Shown here piece by piece: positions 1 to 6,225 of a stretch of DNA of 17,018 nt (the stretch's first letter is position 1; every line of letters begins with the position of its first letter). The position numbers were made by a program, and so were the translations under genes. Origin of the DNA: an uncultured Bilophila sp. (lineage in GTDB: Bacteria; Desulfobacterota; Desulfovibrionia; Desulfovibrionales; Desulfovibrionaceae); contig CAUHBW010000028.1 of the NCBI GenBank assembly GCA_959604115.1, forward strand, positions 1 to 17,018. The letters are read 5' to 3'. Below the pieces are notes generated by a model that worked only from the letters and a program-made list of their open reading frames with translations, ran no database searches and had not been told where the DNA came from.

Positions 1-14
1 GTTTCGCCGGACGC

Positions 15-1190
15 CTAGGCATCGAACGTTCCCTTGCGGAGCAGGCCGCCTTCGCGCAGGAGCAGCGCGCCGCGCGCGAACAGGCTGTTCGGGCGCAAGT
101 CTTCGTCCCACACGAGAATGTCGGCGTCGCTGCCGGGGGCGAGCTGGCCCTTGGCGGGGTGCAGCGAGAACGCCTTGGCCACGTTGCGGGTGACGGGCAG
201 GAGGGCCGTTTCCACGGGAAGTCCTTCAAGCCGCACCAGATCCCGGAATTCCCCGGCGAGCGTGTGGAGGTCGGAGGCGACCAGCCCGTCCACGTTCCCG
301 TTGTCGTCGTAGCGGGCCGCGCTGCCGTAGCCGTCCGAACTCATGAGAATGTGCTCCATGGGCACGCCGTCCCTGATGGCGCGGGCGATGGCCGCCGAGG
401 GCTTGAGGCAGTCCGGGCCGAGGGTCTGCTCGTTGAGCCCGGACGAGACGTCCATGAAGCCGCCTCTCCGGGCCAGCTCCTCGGACTGCTCGAAGGCCAG
501 CGGCGAGCGATTGATGTGGGTGGCGATGAGGTGCCGTCCCAGATAGGGGCAGGTTTCGAGCACTTCGAAGATGCGCGAGAGCCCTTCCGCCGAAGCGCCG
601 ATATGGATGACGAGCATGCCCACGATGCCGCGCAGCATGCCGCCCACGCGGGCGTCCGTCGCCAACGCCGCCAGCTGTTGGGCGGAGACGGGGGCGACGC
701 GGTGATCGGCGATGGCGATCTTGGCCCCGCGCACCTTGTGCACGCAGGCGAAGTCGCGCTGCACCGCGCCCGTGATCGTGGGCGAGGGCAGGGGGTAGCC
801 GCCGGTCATGATGAAGGTGGAAAGCCCTTCCTCCTCCAGCGAGCATGCCTTGGCCAGCACGTTGTCCACGTGCCGGGTGACGCCGTCGGTGCCGAGCAGC
901 CCGCCGATGGTGGTGACGCCGCCCGTGACCGGCACGGAAAGCGGCAGGGGCGGAACCTGCGTGTGGAAGCCCGCTTCGCCGCCGCCGCCGGTGATGTGCA
1001 CATGCCCGTCGATGAGGCCGGGGGTCGCGATGCGGCCCCCGGCGTCCAGTTCCACCGCGTCGGCCGCCCAGTCGGGCAGGGACAAATTCGGGCCGATGGC
1101 GGCGATCTTGTCGTTGACGATGAGGATGTCGTTTTTGCCCAGTGGGTCCGGCGCGTAGACGTCCGCGTTGCGAATGATGGCTGTATTCAT
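15..1190 (-). CDS. iadA: Isoaspartyl dipeptidase (beta-aspartyl peptidase)
   Basis: Amidohydrolase-superfamily metallopeptidase that hydrolyses isoaspartyl dipeptides left when damaged (isomerised) proteins are degraded; cytoplasmic. The 391 residues match the usual family length (about 390). All expected ligands are visible: His63 and His65 in DGHVH followed by the GGGGE stretch with Glu72, Tyr132, the lysine that is carbamylated in this family (Lys157, in GAKIAI), His196, His225 and Asp286 in SSDGYGS. The ATG has only a weak Shine-Dalgarno (GGA, 6 nt upstream). It starts 24 nt after the stop of the NhaC-type transporter gene, so it is probably cotranscribed with, and dependent on, that upstream gene. 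The ORF is intact and ends in TAG; only 14 nt of the window lie beyond it, so any third gene or terminator is not visible. Confidence 0.93.
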   Translation of the reverse strand: MNTAIIRNADVYAPDPLGKNDILIVNDKIAAIGPNLSLPDWAADAVELDAGGRIATPGLIDGHVHITGGGGEAGFHTQVPPLPLSVPVTGGVTTIGGLLGTDGVTRHVDNVLAKACSLEEEGLSTFIMTGGYPLPSPTITGAVQRDFACVHKVRGAKIAIADHRVAPVSAQQLAALATDARVGGMLRGIVGMLVIHIGASAEGLSRIFEVLETCPYLGRHLIATHINRSPLAFEQSEELARRGGFMDVSSGLNEQTLGPDCLKPSAAIARAIRDGVPMEHILMSSDGYGSAARYDDNGNVDGLVASDLHTLAGEFRDLVRLEGLPVETALLPVTRNVAKAFSLHPAKGQLAPGSDADILVWDEDLRPNSLFARGALLLREGGLLRKGTFDA

Positions 1191-1214
1191 ATTTATTCCA
1201 TATATTTTAATGTA

Positions 1215-2648
1215 TTATGCATTTTGCAGGGCTTCGCGCTCTTTCTTGTCCGCTTCCATTTCCTCGGGGGTCAGGCGCGTCATGGTGATGTTGAACAGGC
1301 CGTACATCAGCGAGAAGCATGGCGTGAGGAACAGCAGGTACACATAGGGGATGTAGTCCAGATAGGCCACGCCGAGCGTCGCCATGGGGAACAGGGCGTT
1401 GTTGGCCCAGGGCACCAGCGGCCCGCCCAGCGTGCTGGCGTCCTCGACGACGCGCGAGCAGTTTTCGCTGCGGAAGCCCTGACGGCGGAACACCGGGGCC
1501 ATGAGCGTGCCGGTCATGACGATGCTGAAGTAGATGGCGGCGGTGAGCATCAGGGTGCCGTAGCCCACGATGAGGGTGGAGAGCACCAGCTTGAAGCCGC
1601 TGTTGGCCCAGCGGGCCAGCGGTTCGAGCGCCACGTCGATGACGCCCATGCGGCGGAGCATGCCGCCGAGCCCGCAGGCGAGCACGACCAGACACATGAT
1701 GTTGAGCATGCTGGTGACGCCGCCGCGGTTCAGGAGCTTGGCGAGCATGGGCGCGTCGGCGAAGTCGCCCTTGAAGCCGCCCCACATGGAGTTGAAGGCC
1801 GCCGTCACTTCGATGCCGTTGCACAGCACGGCCACGACCACGCCGCACAGGGCCCCCGCGATGATCGACAGGATGGGGCTGCACCGCTTGAGCAGCATGA
1901 CCAGCACGAGCAGCATGGGAATGACCGCGCCCACGCCCAGATTGAAGTGCTGGGAGAGGCCGTTGAGGATGGCGTTGATCTGGTCCGGGGCCATGGCTTC
2001 GGGGGTCTGCCTGAAGCCGATGAACAGGTAGATGATGAAGGTGACGACGTAGGCCGGGGTGATGGTGAACCACATGTGCCGGATGTGCCGGAAGAGCGGA
2101 GTGCCCGTCACGGCGGCGGCCATGTTGGTGGTGTCGGACAGCGGGGACATCTTGTCGCCGAAGAATGAACCGCAGATGATGGTCGCCGCGGTCATGCCGG
2201 GGTCGAAGCCGAGCCCCGCGCCGATGCCCATGAGCGCCACGCCCACCGTACCGATGGTGCCCCACGACGTGCCGGTGAAGATGGAGGTCAGCGAGCAGAC
2301 GATGAGGCTCGTCACCAGAAAGATGCTGGGCGAAATGATCTTGAGCCCGGCGTAGATCATGACCGGCACCGTGCCGGCCGAAATCCACGCGCCGATGAGC
2401 GCGCCCACGCAGACGAGGATGATGCACGCGCCCATGGCCTTTTGGATCAGCTCGAACGCGCCCGCTTCAAGGTCTTCATAGGTATAGCCGAGAAACTTTC
2501 CCATGATGGCGCAGACGACCCATCCGCTCATCATGAGCAGGGCGAGCTGGAGCTTGAAGAACATGATCCCGCCCGCGATGAGGCCGATGATCAGCAGCAG
2601 GCAGGTGATGGCGAAGGGAAAGGATGGTACTTTGTGGCCGGATGTCAT
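1215..2648 (-). CDS. nhaC: NhaC-family Na+/H+ antiporter-type membrane transporter
   Basis: Integral membrane protein of 477 residues with about 11-12 hydrophobic segments. It carries the NhaC-family signatures TGTSWGT (residues 125-131) and GDKMSPLSDTTN (164-175). Members exchange Na+ for H+, but several relatives exchange organic or amino acids instead (for example the malate/lactate antiporter MleN), so the substrate is uncertain. The reading frame is open upstream to 2726, but I chose the ATG at 2648 because a near-perfect AAGGAGG lies 5 nt before it and the longer N-terminus is neither hydrophobic nor family-like. It is the first gene of a two-gene operon with iadA. That linkage suggests it may import isoaspartyl dipeptides or export a product such as aspartate, which is inference only. 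The C-terminus is a short charged tail (TPEEMEADKKERE). Confidence 0.88.
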   Translation of the reverse strand: MTSGHKVPSFPFAITCLLLIIGLIAGGIMFFKLQLALLMMSGWVVCAIMGKFLGYTYEDLEAGAFELIQKAMGACIILVCVGALIGAWISAGTVPVMIYAGLKIISPSIFLVTSLIVCSLTSIFTGTSWGTIGTVGVALMGIGAGLGFDPGMTAATIICGSFFGDKMSPLSDTTNMAAAVTGTPLFRHIRHMWFTITPAYVVTFIIYLFIGFRQTPEAMAPDQINAILNGLSQHFNLGVGAVIPMLLVLVMLLKRCSPILSIIAGALCGVVVAVLCNGIEVTAAFNSMWGGFKGDFADAPMLAKLLNRGGVTSMLNIMCLVVLACGLGGMLRRMGVIDVALEPLARWANSGFKLVLSTLIVGYGTLMLTAAIYFSIVMTGTLMAPVFRRQGFRSENCSRVVEDASTLGGPLVPWANNALFPMATLGVAYLDYIPYVYLLFLTPCFSLMYGLFNITMTRLTPEEMEADKKEREALQNA

Positions 2649-2650
2649 GG

Positions 2651-2667
2651 AGCCCTCCTTCCGGGCT
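2651..2667 (-). promoter_or_regulatory. Hairpin enclosing the nhaC ribosome binding site
   Basis: On the mRNA strand AGCCC and GGGCT form a perfect 5-bp stem around a 7-nt loop GGAAGGA, so part of the nhaC Shine-Dalgarno sequence is in the loop and part in the stem. It could modulate translation initiation, but the stem is short and chance is possible. Confidence 0.3.
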
Positions 2668-2696
2668 GTAACAGCAGGTGACAGGGTTCTCGATTC

Positions 2697-2714
2697 GACG
2701 ATGGACATATCGTC
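2697..2714 (-). promoter_or_regulatory. Inverted repeat in nhaC leader
   Basis: A perfect 6-6-6 inverted repeat (GACGAT, 6-nt loop, ATCGTC) lies in the predicted 5' untranslated region, about 20 nt downstream of the -10 box. It could be a repressor site or an mRNA stem-loop. Confidence 0.35.
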
Positions 2715-2734
2715 TGTGGCATACAATATATCTC

Positions 2735-2763
2735 ATTATATATCACGTCATGGTGACGTTTTC
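2735..2763 (-). promoter_or_regulatory. Putative promoter of the nhaC-iadA operon
   Basis: On the minus strand there is a consensus -10 TATAAT (2735-2740), with a poor -35 (GAAAAC, 2758-2763) at 17-bp spacing. The stretch is sharply more AT-rich than the flanking genes. The predicted transcript would have a leader of about 80 nt. The weak -35 together with a palindrome in the spacer suggests activator dependence or repression. Confidence 0.5.
2745..2759. promoter_or_regulatory. Operator-like palindrome in nhaC promoter
   Basis: ACGTCA and TGACGT form a perfect 6-bp inverted repeat around TGG, lying wholly inside the region from -35 to -10. No regulator gene is adjacent, so the binding protein cannot be named. 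The offset TCAC-N6-GTGA arrangement is opposite in orientation to CRP/FNR sites. Confidence 0.45.
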
Positions 2764-2769
2764 GGATGC

Positions 2770-3427
2770 TAGCAGAAAGAAACCGCCTTGTCCAGAAATA
2801 AAAGTATTTATTTGGCAAGGTTAACAGTTATAGTGCGCGATTGCGGCGTGCCGTTTCAAAACGCTTCCGGCGCGTCGTGATACTGTATTCGGCGTTCCTT
2901 TCCGTGGAGGGCGGACGGAAGCGGTTCTTGTAGCCGATGCGGAAACGGCGCAACGCGGCGGCATGATTTGTATGAGACGGTTTCCGGGAGGAAAGGAAGA
3001 GCGATGATTTTTCTCAGGAAAGTCTTTTTCCGGTGAAAGATTTCCTTGTCGCAGGCGACGCAGTGGATCTCGAACGCTTTTCGGACGCTTTTTCCCTTGC
3101 TCGAGCGGGAGCGGCGGGGAGGCCGTGGGCAATGCCGCAGCGGACGTGCGGCCGGAGGCCGCCGGAATGCGCATCCCGACGCATTCCCGGTGCGTTTGCG
3201 ACATGCCGAGGCCGGGTGCGGCGGAGTCCCGTGTTCGGCAACGGGCGCGTCCACCGGTTTTTCCCGGCCGCGCCGCCCTCGGCGTGGTGTCGGACCGACG
3301 GCGGCGCGGATGCGCGGCGGCCTGTGGCGTCGTGCGGCGAGAGCAGCGGCGGAAACGGTTCCTCCGGAACTCCGCCGGGCGCACGCGGAGAGCGTTTCTC
3401 GGGCGTGTTCGCTTTTCTCGTCAGACG
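2770..3427. other. Gene-poor GC-rich intergenic region with nested palindromes
   Basis: I see no convincing gene here. Open frames exist on both strands, but their translations are Arg/Ala/Pro-rich with no domain, and they overlap one another and the terminator. The left end (to about 2850) is AT-rich; the rest is very GC-rich. Clear inverted repeats are 3148-3162 (GCGGCC, 3-nt loop), 3164-3187 (8-bp stem GGAATGCG/CGCATTCC, 8-nt loop) and a nested pair at 3348-3376 (GGCGGA/TCCGCC outside GTTCC/GGAAC). A 10-codon ORF at 3004-3036 has a purine-rich upstream stretch but nothing else to support it. The region could be a decayed gene or a structured RNA. Confidence 0.4.
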
Positions 3428-3449
3428 AGCTGTAGGTTGTCATACAGCT
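3428..3449. repeat. Inverted repeat beside the terminator
   Basis: AGCTGTA and TACAGCT form a perfect 7-bp inverted repeat with an 8-nt loop, directly abutting the terminator hairpin. It may be part of a tandem terminator. Its core TTGTCATACAG resembles the GntR/FadR-type TNGTNNNACNA half-site pattern at all but the last position, which may be chance. Confidence 0.35.
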
Positions 3450-3484
3450 AAAAGGACCGTGCGGAAAATCCGCACGGTCCTTTT
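3450..3484 (-). terminator. Strong rho-independent terminator of the MFS gene (bidirectional)
   Basis: GGACCGTGCGG (3454-3464) and CCGCACGGTCC (3470-3480) form a perfect 11-bp stem with loop AAAAT. They are flanked by AAAA on the left and TTTT on the right, so a U-tract follows the stem on either strand. It lies 44 nt past the stop of the MFS exporter gene. Confidence 0.9.
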
Positions 3485-3528
3485 CAAGCAAGGCCCGCGT
3501 TGCCGCCGGGAGGCAACGCCTTTGACGA

Positions 3529-4689
3529 TCATAGGCTGCCGGTCGCCCGCGAAGGCGTGAGTCGGAAGGCGAACAGCGCGCCCAGCACGGCCACGACGCT
3601 CATGCACTGGATGGCGGCGGGCAGGCCGTAGGTATCCGCGACCCAGCCGAGGATCGGGGCGAAGATGCCGCCCATGCTGGTGGCGAGGCCGAGAGTGACG
3701 CCCGAGGCGAAGCCGATGTTCCGGGCCAGATACTTCTGGCCGAGCACCACCAGCGAGCTGAACGGCGCGTACAGCGAGAAGCCGAGCGGCAGAAGCAGGG
3801 CGAACGCGGCGTATCGGTTGCCCATGAAGCCGAAGGCGATGATCGTCGGAATCAGGACCATATAGGAAACCTTGATGATCCGCAGGTAGCCGAGACGGTC
3901 GGACAGGTAGCCGCCGACGAAGTTGCTGATCACGCCGAAGGTGCAGAAGCAGGTCAGGGCCGCGGCTCCGGCAGCCTTCGATTCACCGAAAATGTGTATC
4001 CAGTACAACGGGATGAAGGTATTGAAACCCACGAACAGGATGGAGCGGGAGACGATGGCTCCGGTCAGCTTGGAAAATTCCCGCCAGTTGTTTTCGGGAT
4101 GCTCCGGGGCGTTTGCCGAGCCGCCCGCCGCCGTGCTTGGGGACTTCGACAGGTGGGAGATGTGATAGAGCAGGGTGGCGGAGGTCGCCAGCGCGATCAC
4201 TCCGAACAACGCCGTGCCGCGCATGCCGAAGGCGGTGACGGTGGCCACGGCGAGCATGGGGCCGAGCACGAAGCCGCTGTTGCCGCCGATGGAAAAGAGG
4301 CTCAGGCCCGTGCCCTTGGAGGCCCCGGAAACCTTGTTGGCGAAGCGCGCGCCCTCGGGGTGGAACAGGGAGGAGCCGATGCCGCTCAGGGCGAACACCG
4401 CGAAGATGGCCCAGTAGGTGTTGAGGAAACCGACCGCCGCCACTCCGCCCCCGGCGAGCAGCACGCCCAGAGGGATGAACCACGGTCTGGAAAACCTGTC
4501 CGACAGGTAGCCGAAGACCGGCTGGATGATGGAGGCGAAGCAGGAATAGGCGAACATCAGTCCGGCGGCGGCCTGGTAGTTGAATCCGTACGCCGCGATC
4601 AGAAACGGCAGCAGGGCGGGCAGGGCTCCTCCGTTCACGTCGCACGACAAATGCCCCAGTGACACCAGAAAGATTTTTTTCTTGTCCAT
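3529..4689 (-). CDS. MFS transporter, fosmidomycin-resistance (Fsr) type
   Basis: Twelve-helix major facilitator drug/metabolite exporter of 386 residues in the inner membrane. MFS motif A appears as GYLSDRFSRPW (60-70). The FHPEGARFANK stretch (109-119) followed by GGNSGFVLGP (135-144) is characteristic of the Fsr family, whose E. coli member (about 406 residues) exports fosmidomycin. The frame is open upstream to 5034, but the ATG at 4689 starts the normal MDKKKIF N-terminus and has AAGG 8 nt upstream; the longer form would overlap the divergent cyclase gene. It is a single-gene unit with its own promoter and a strong terminator. The true substrate is unknown, and Fsr-like annotation does not prove drug resistance. 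A hydrophilic loop (about 160-180, rich in Ser, Ala and Pro) is the usual central cytoplasmic loop. Confidence 0.88.
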   Translation of the reverse strand: MDKKKIFLVSLGHLSCDVNGGALPALLPFLIAAYGFNYQAAAGLMFAYSCFASIIQPVFGYLSDRFSRPWFIPLGVLLAGGGVAAVGFLNTYWAIFAVFALSGIGSSLFHPEGARFANKVSGASKGTGLSLFSIGGNSGFVLGPMLAVATVTAFGMRGTALFGVIALATSATLLYHISHLSKSPSTAAGGSANAPEHPENNWREFSKLTGAIVSRSILFVGFNTFIPLYWIHIFGESKAAGAAALTCFCTFGVISNFVGGYLSDRLGYLRIIKVSYMVLIPTIIAFGFMGNRYAAFALLLPLGFSLYAPFSSLVVLGQKYLARNIGFASGVTLGLATSMGGIFAPILGWVADTYGLPAAIQCMSVVAVLGALFAFRLTPSRATGSL

Positions 4690-4710
4690 TACGCATACCT
4701 TGGCTGAAAA

Positions 4711-4737
4711 ATGTTTGGAAAACATCCCGGCACCGGG
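4711..4737. promoter_or_regulatory. Two adjacent operator-like palindromes upstream of the MFS gene
   Basis: ATGTTT-GGA-AAACAT (4711-4725) is a perfect 6-3-6 inverted repeat. It is followed without a gap by CCCGG-CA-CCGGG (4726-4737), a perfect 5-2-5 repeat. Both lie between the putative -10 box and the start codon, a typical place for a repressor operator controlling an exporter. No regulator gene is adjacent. Confidence 0.45.
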
Positions 4738-4741
4738 AGTG

Positions 4742-4770
4742 ATTGTGGGAAAAGCCCGGTGAAAAGGCAA
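4742..4770 (-). promoter_or_regulatory. Putative promoter of the MFS gene
   Basis: On the minus strand TTGCCT (4765-4770) and CACAAT (4742-4747) are separated by exactly 17 bp; each matches the sigma-70 consensus at 4 of 6 positions. The leader would be about 45-50 nt and would contain the two palindromes. Confidence 0.35.
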
Positions 4771-4906
4771 GAGAATTTCGCCGTATTTCATAATGCGCCG
4801 GAAATCCCGCCGACGGGCCTTGCGTGCCATGTTCGCGATACGCCGAGAATCCCGTTGACAGACTTTGGGGGGTATGCTTCCCTGTTGCGATAAGGGACGC
4901 TCCCTT

Positions 4907-4925
4907 GCCGGAAGAGCTTTCCGGC
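4907..4925 (+). promoter_or_regulatory. Leader hairpin just upstream of the cyclase RBS
   Basis: GCCGGAA and TTCCGGC form a perfect 7-bp stem around a 5-nt loop GAGCT, ending about 8 nt before the GGGAGG Shine-Dalgarno of the GGDEF gene. It could protect the mRNA 5' region or affect translation. A perfect TTGACA lies upstream at 4855-4860, but no good -10 follows at normal spacing. Confidence 0.35.
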
Positions 4926-4941
4926 GAAAGGCGGGAGGAAA

Positions 4942-5919
4942 ATGAGCGGCGCGTATCGCATCGAGAACGAAGAGCGGATCGGGACGCTGGGGCGGCGCGG
5001 CATCGCGCTGACCCACGAGATCATGTACCGCCACTACCGGCGGGACGAGGCTTTCGTGCGCGAGCAGATGATCGGGGGCGTCTCATGGATCGGGCCGCTG
5101 CGCGCCCAGTACGCCACCGGCGTGGACAAGGTCATGGACATCCTGAAAATCGAGGAGCTGATCACCTTCTCGATGGAAGGGGAAGTCTTTCAGGTCGCCT
5201 ATGAGGATGCCGAGTCCTGTCTCATTTTCGGCAACTACACCGTGACGTCCGACAAGGAAACCGGGCTGTTCATCCGCACCCTGCAACGGGTTTCCTTCTA
5301 TTACCGGCTGTTCGGCGACCGCCTCAAGGTCGTGCACATGCACCTTTCCCATCCCTACGAATATGTGGAGCCGGACGAGGTGTTCCCCTTCCGCTACGGC
5401 AAGGAAGCCTTCGACTACATCCAGCAGACGCACCAGATGGCCTTTACGGACAGCCTGACCGAACTCGGCAACCGCAACGCCTACGAAATGAGCTGCGTGA
5501 GGATGGCGCGCGACTTCGGCTCGGTGCGGTCCCTGTGCCTCATCCTGTTCGATCTCAACGGCATGAAGACCGTCAACGACACGCGGGGCCACCTCGCCGG
5601 GGACAAGCTCCTCAGGGATTTCGCCATGCTCCTGCGCGAAACCATGTCCTCGGTCGCCAAGCTCTACCGCTACGGCGGGGACGAATTCATCGCCACGCTG
5701 CACGACGTCTCGCTCTCGGACGTGCGGCGTTGCCAACGGCGGCTGGAACGCCGCATCGCCAGCTACAACAGGGAAAACGACATCCGGATCAGCGTCGCTT
5801 CGGGCTACGCCTTTTTCAATCCCGAAACGGACCACGGGCTTTCGGAGATCGTCAGGCGGGCCGACGCCATGCTCTACGCCAACAAGCGGGCGATGAAGCA
5901 GGCCGCCGCAAAGGGGTAG
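4942..5919 (+). CDS. Diguanylate cyclase with N-terminal NTF2-like sensor domain
   Basis: Makes cyclic di-GMP from two GTP; cytoplasmic, 325 residues, no signal peptide or membrane helix. Residues about 20-145 (WIGP, then the YATG and KVMDILKIEE stretches) resemble the NTF2/SnoaL-like sensor found in front of many GGDEF domains; this assignment is moderate. The GGDEF domain spans about 165-322: FDLNG (203-207, metal-binding Asp204), the VND stretch, GHLAGD (216-221) and an intact GGDEF at 245-249. At the I-site position (RxxD, 236-239) the residues are SSVA, so normal product inhibition should be absent. The start is ATG with GGGAGG only 3 nt upstream; the next in-frame ATG (residue 28) would cut into the sensor. 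Single gene, divergent from the MFS exporter, closed by its own terminator. Confidence 0.88.
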   Translation: MSGAYRIENEERIGTLGRRGIALTHEIMYRHYRRDEAFVREQMIGGVSWIGPLRAQYATGVDKVMDILKIEELITFSMEGEVFQVAYEDAESCLIFGNYTVTSDKETGLFIRTLQRVSFYYRLFGDRLKVVHMHLSHPYEYVEPDEVFPFRYGKEAFDYIQQTHQMAFTDSLTELGNRNAYEMSCVRMARDFGSVRSLCLILFDLNGMKTVNDTRGHLAGDKLLRDFAMLLRETMSSVAKLYRYGGDEFIATLHDVSLSDVRRCQRRLERRIASYNRENDIRISVASGYAFFNPETDHGLSEIVRRADAMLYANKRAMKQAAAKG

Positions 5920-5930
5920 ATCCCCGGATT

Positions 5931-5953
5931 CCGCGCCCTTGCGCGGTCTTTTT
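5931..5953 (+). terminator. Rho-independent terminator of the cyclase gene
   Basis: CCGCGC (5931-5936) and GCGCGG (5941-5946) form a 6-bp GC stem with loop CCTT, followed by TCTTTTT. It begins 11 nt past the TAG stop of the GGDEF gene. Confidence 0.85.
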
Positions 5954-6225
5954 CCCGCCTTTCCTCTTCTTCCTACGGCCGCCGTCTCTTCAACGTGCCC
6001 TCCCCCAAACGAAAACGCTTTCCCGGCGGCGGGTGCCTCCGGGAAAGCGAAAGATGCGCTGGCGTCACGTTGCGGGGGAGCGGGGAGACGCCCCGAGACG
6101 TGGTTCCTCTGGAACGCTTCGCGTCGCAAAGGCCCGCCGGGGACGCTTCGGCGGCATCTTTGCCGTTGCGCGGCGGGCCTGTTCGGCCCGCGCCCCGCAT
6201 TCCGGCGTTTCGGCACTGAAAGATT
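5954..6225. other. Structured intergenic region between convergent genes
   Basis: No gene is supported. This is the 3' side of two convergent units. Besides the minus-strand terminator at 6007-6049 it contains competing inverted repeats: GGCCCGCC (6131-6138) can pair with GGCGGGCC (6172-6179), while GCGGGCC (6173-6179) can instead pair with GGCCCGC (6185-6191). GCAAAG/CTTTGC (6126-6131 and 6158-6163) forms another long-range pair. The GGTTCCTCTGGAAC palindrome at 6102-6115 differs by one base from 3357-3370 in the other GC-rich gap. Confidence 0.4.
6007..6049 (-). terminator. Rho-independent terminator of the pap-ppk1-HD operon
   Basis: CGCTTTCCCGG (6016-6026) and CCGGGAAAGCG (6039-6049) form a perfect 11-bp stem with a 12-nt loop. 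On the minus strand the stem is followed by TTTTCGTTT. It lies 176 nt beyond the stop of the HD-domain gene, so that mRNA would have a long, structured 3' untranslated region. Confidence 0.75.

Noticed and set aside
159..2168. 669-codon plus-strand open frame over iadA and nhaC
   Set aside because: Antisense to two well-supported genes; His/Gly/Asp-rich composition without a recognisable fold.
2649..2726. Longer N-terminus of the NhaC-type protein from the ATG at 2726
   Set aside because: It lies in the leader hairpins next to the -10 box and has no RBS, whereas ATG 2648 has AAGGAGG.
2743..2756. TCAC-N6-GTGA as a CRP/FNR/HcpR-type site
   Set aside because: The half-sites are in the opposite orientation to TGTGA-N6-TCACA.
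2856..3491. 211-codon minus-strand frame in the gene-poor gap, with a CVAC-like stretch that hints at a zinc ribbon
   Set aside because: It starts within and crosses the MFS terminator stem, has no RBS, and most of it is Arg/Pro/Ala-rich; only a few residues look protein-like.
3033..3560. 175-codon plus-strand frame beginning VKDFLVAGDAVDLERF, after a 10-codon ORF with overlapping stop
   Set aside because: The protein-like start quickly becomes Arg/Pro/Cys-rich, and the frame runs through the terminator and into the 3' end of the MFS gene on the other strand.
4855..4878. TTGACA followed by TATGCT upstream of the cyclase gene as a promoter
   Set aside because: The spacing is only 12 bp, too short for sigma-70, and no better -10 follows at 16-18 bp.
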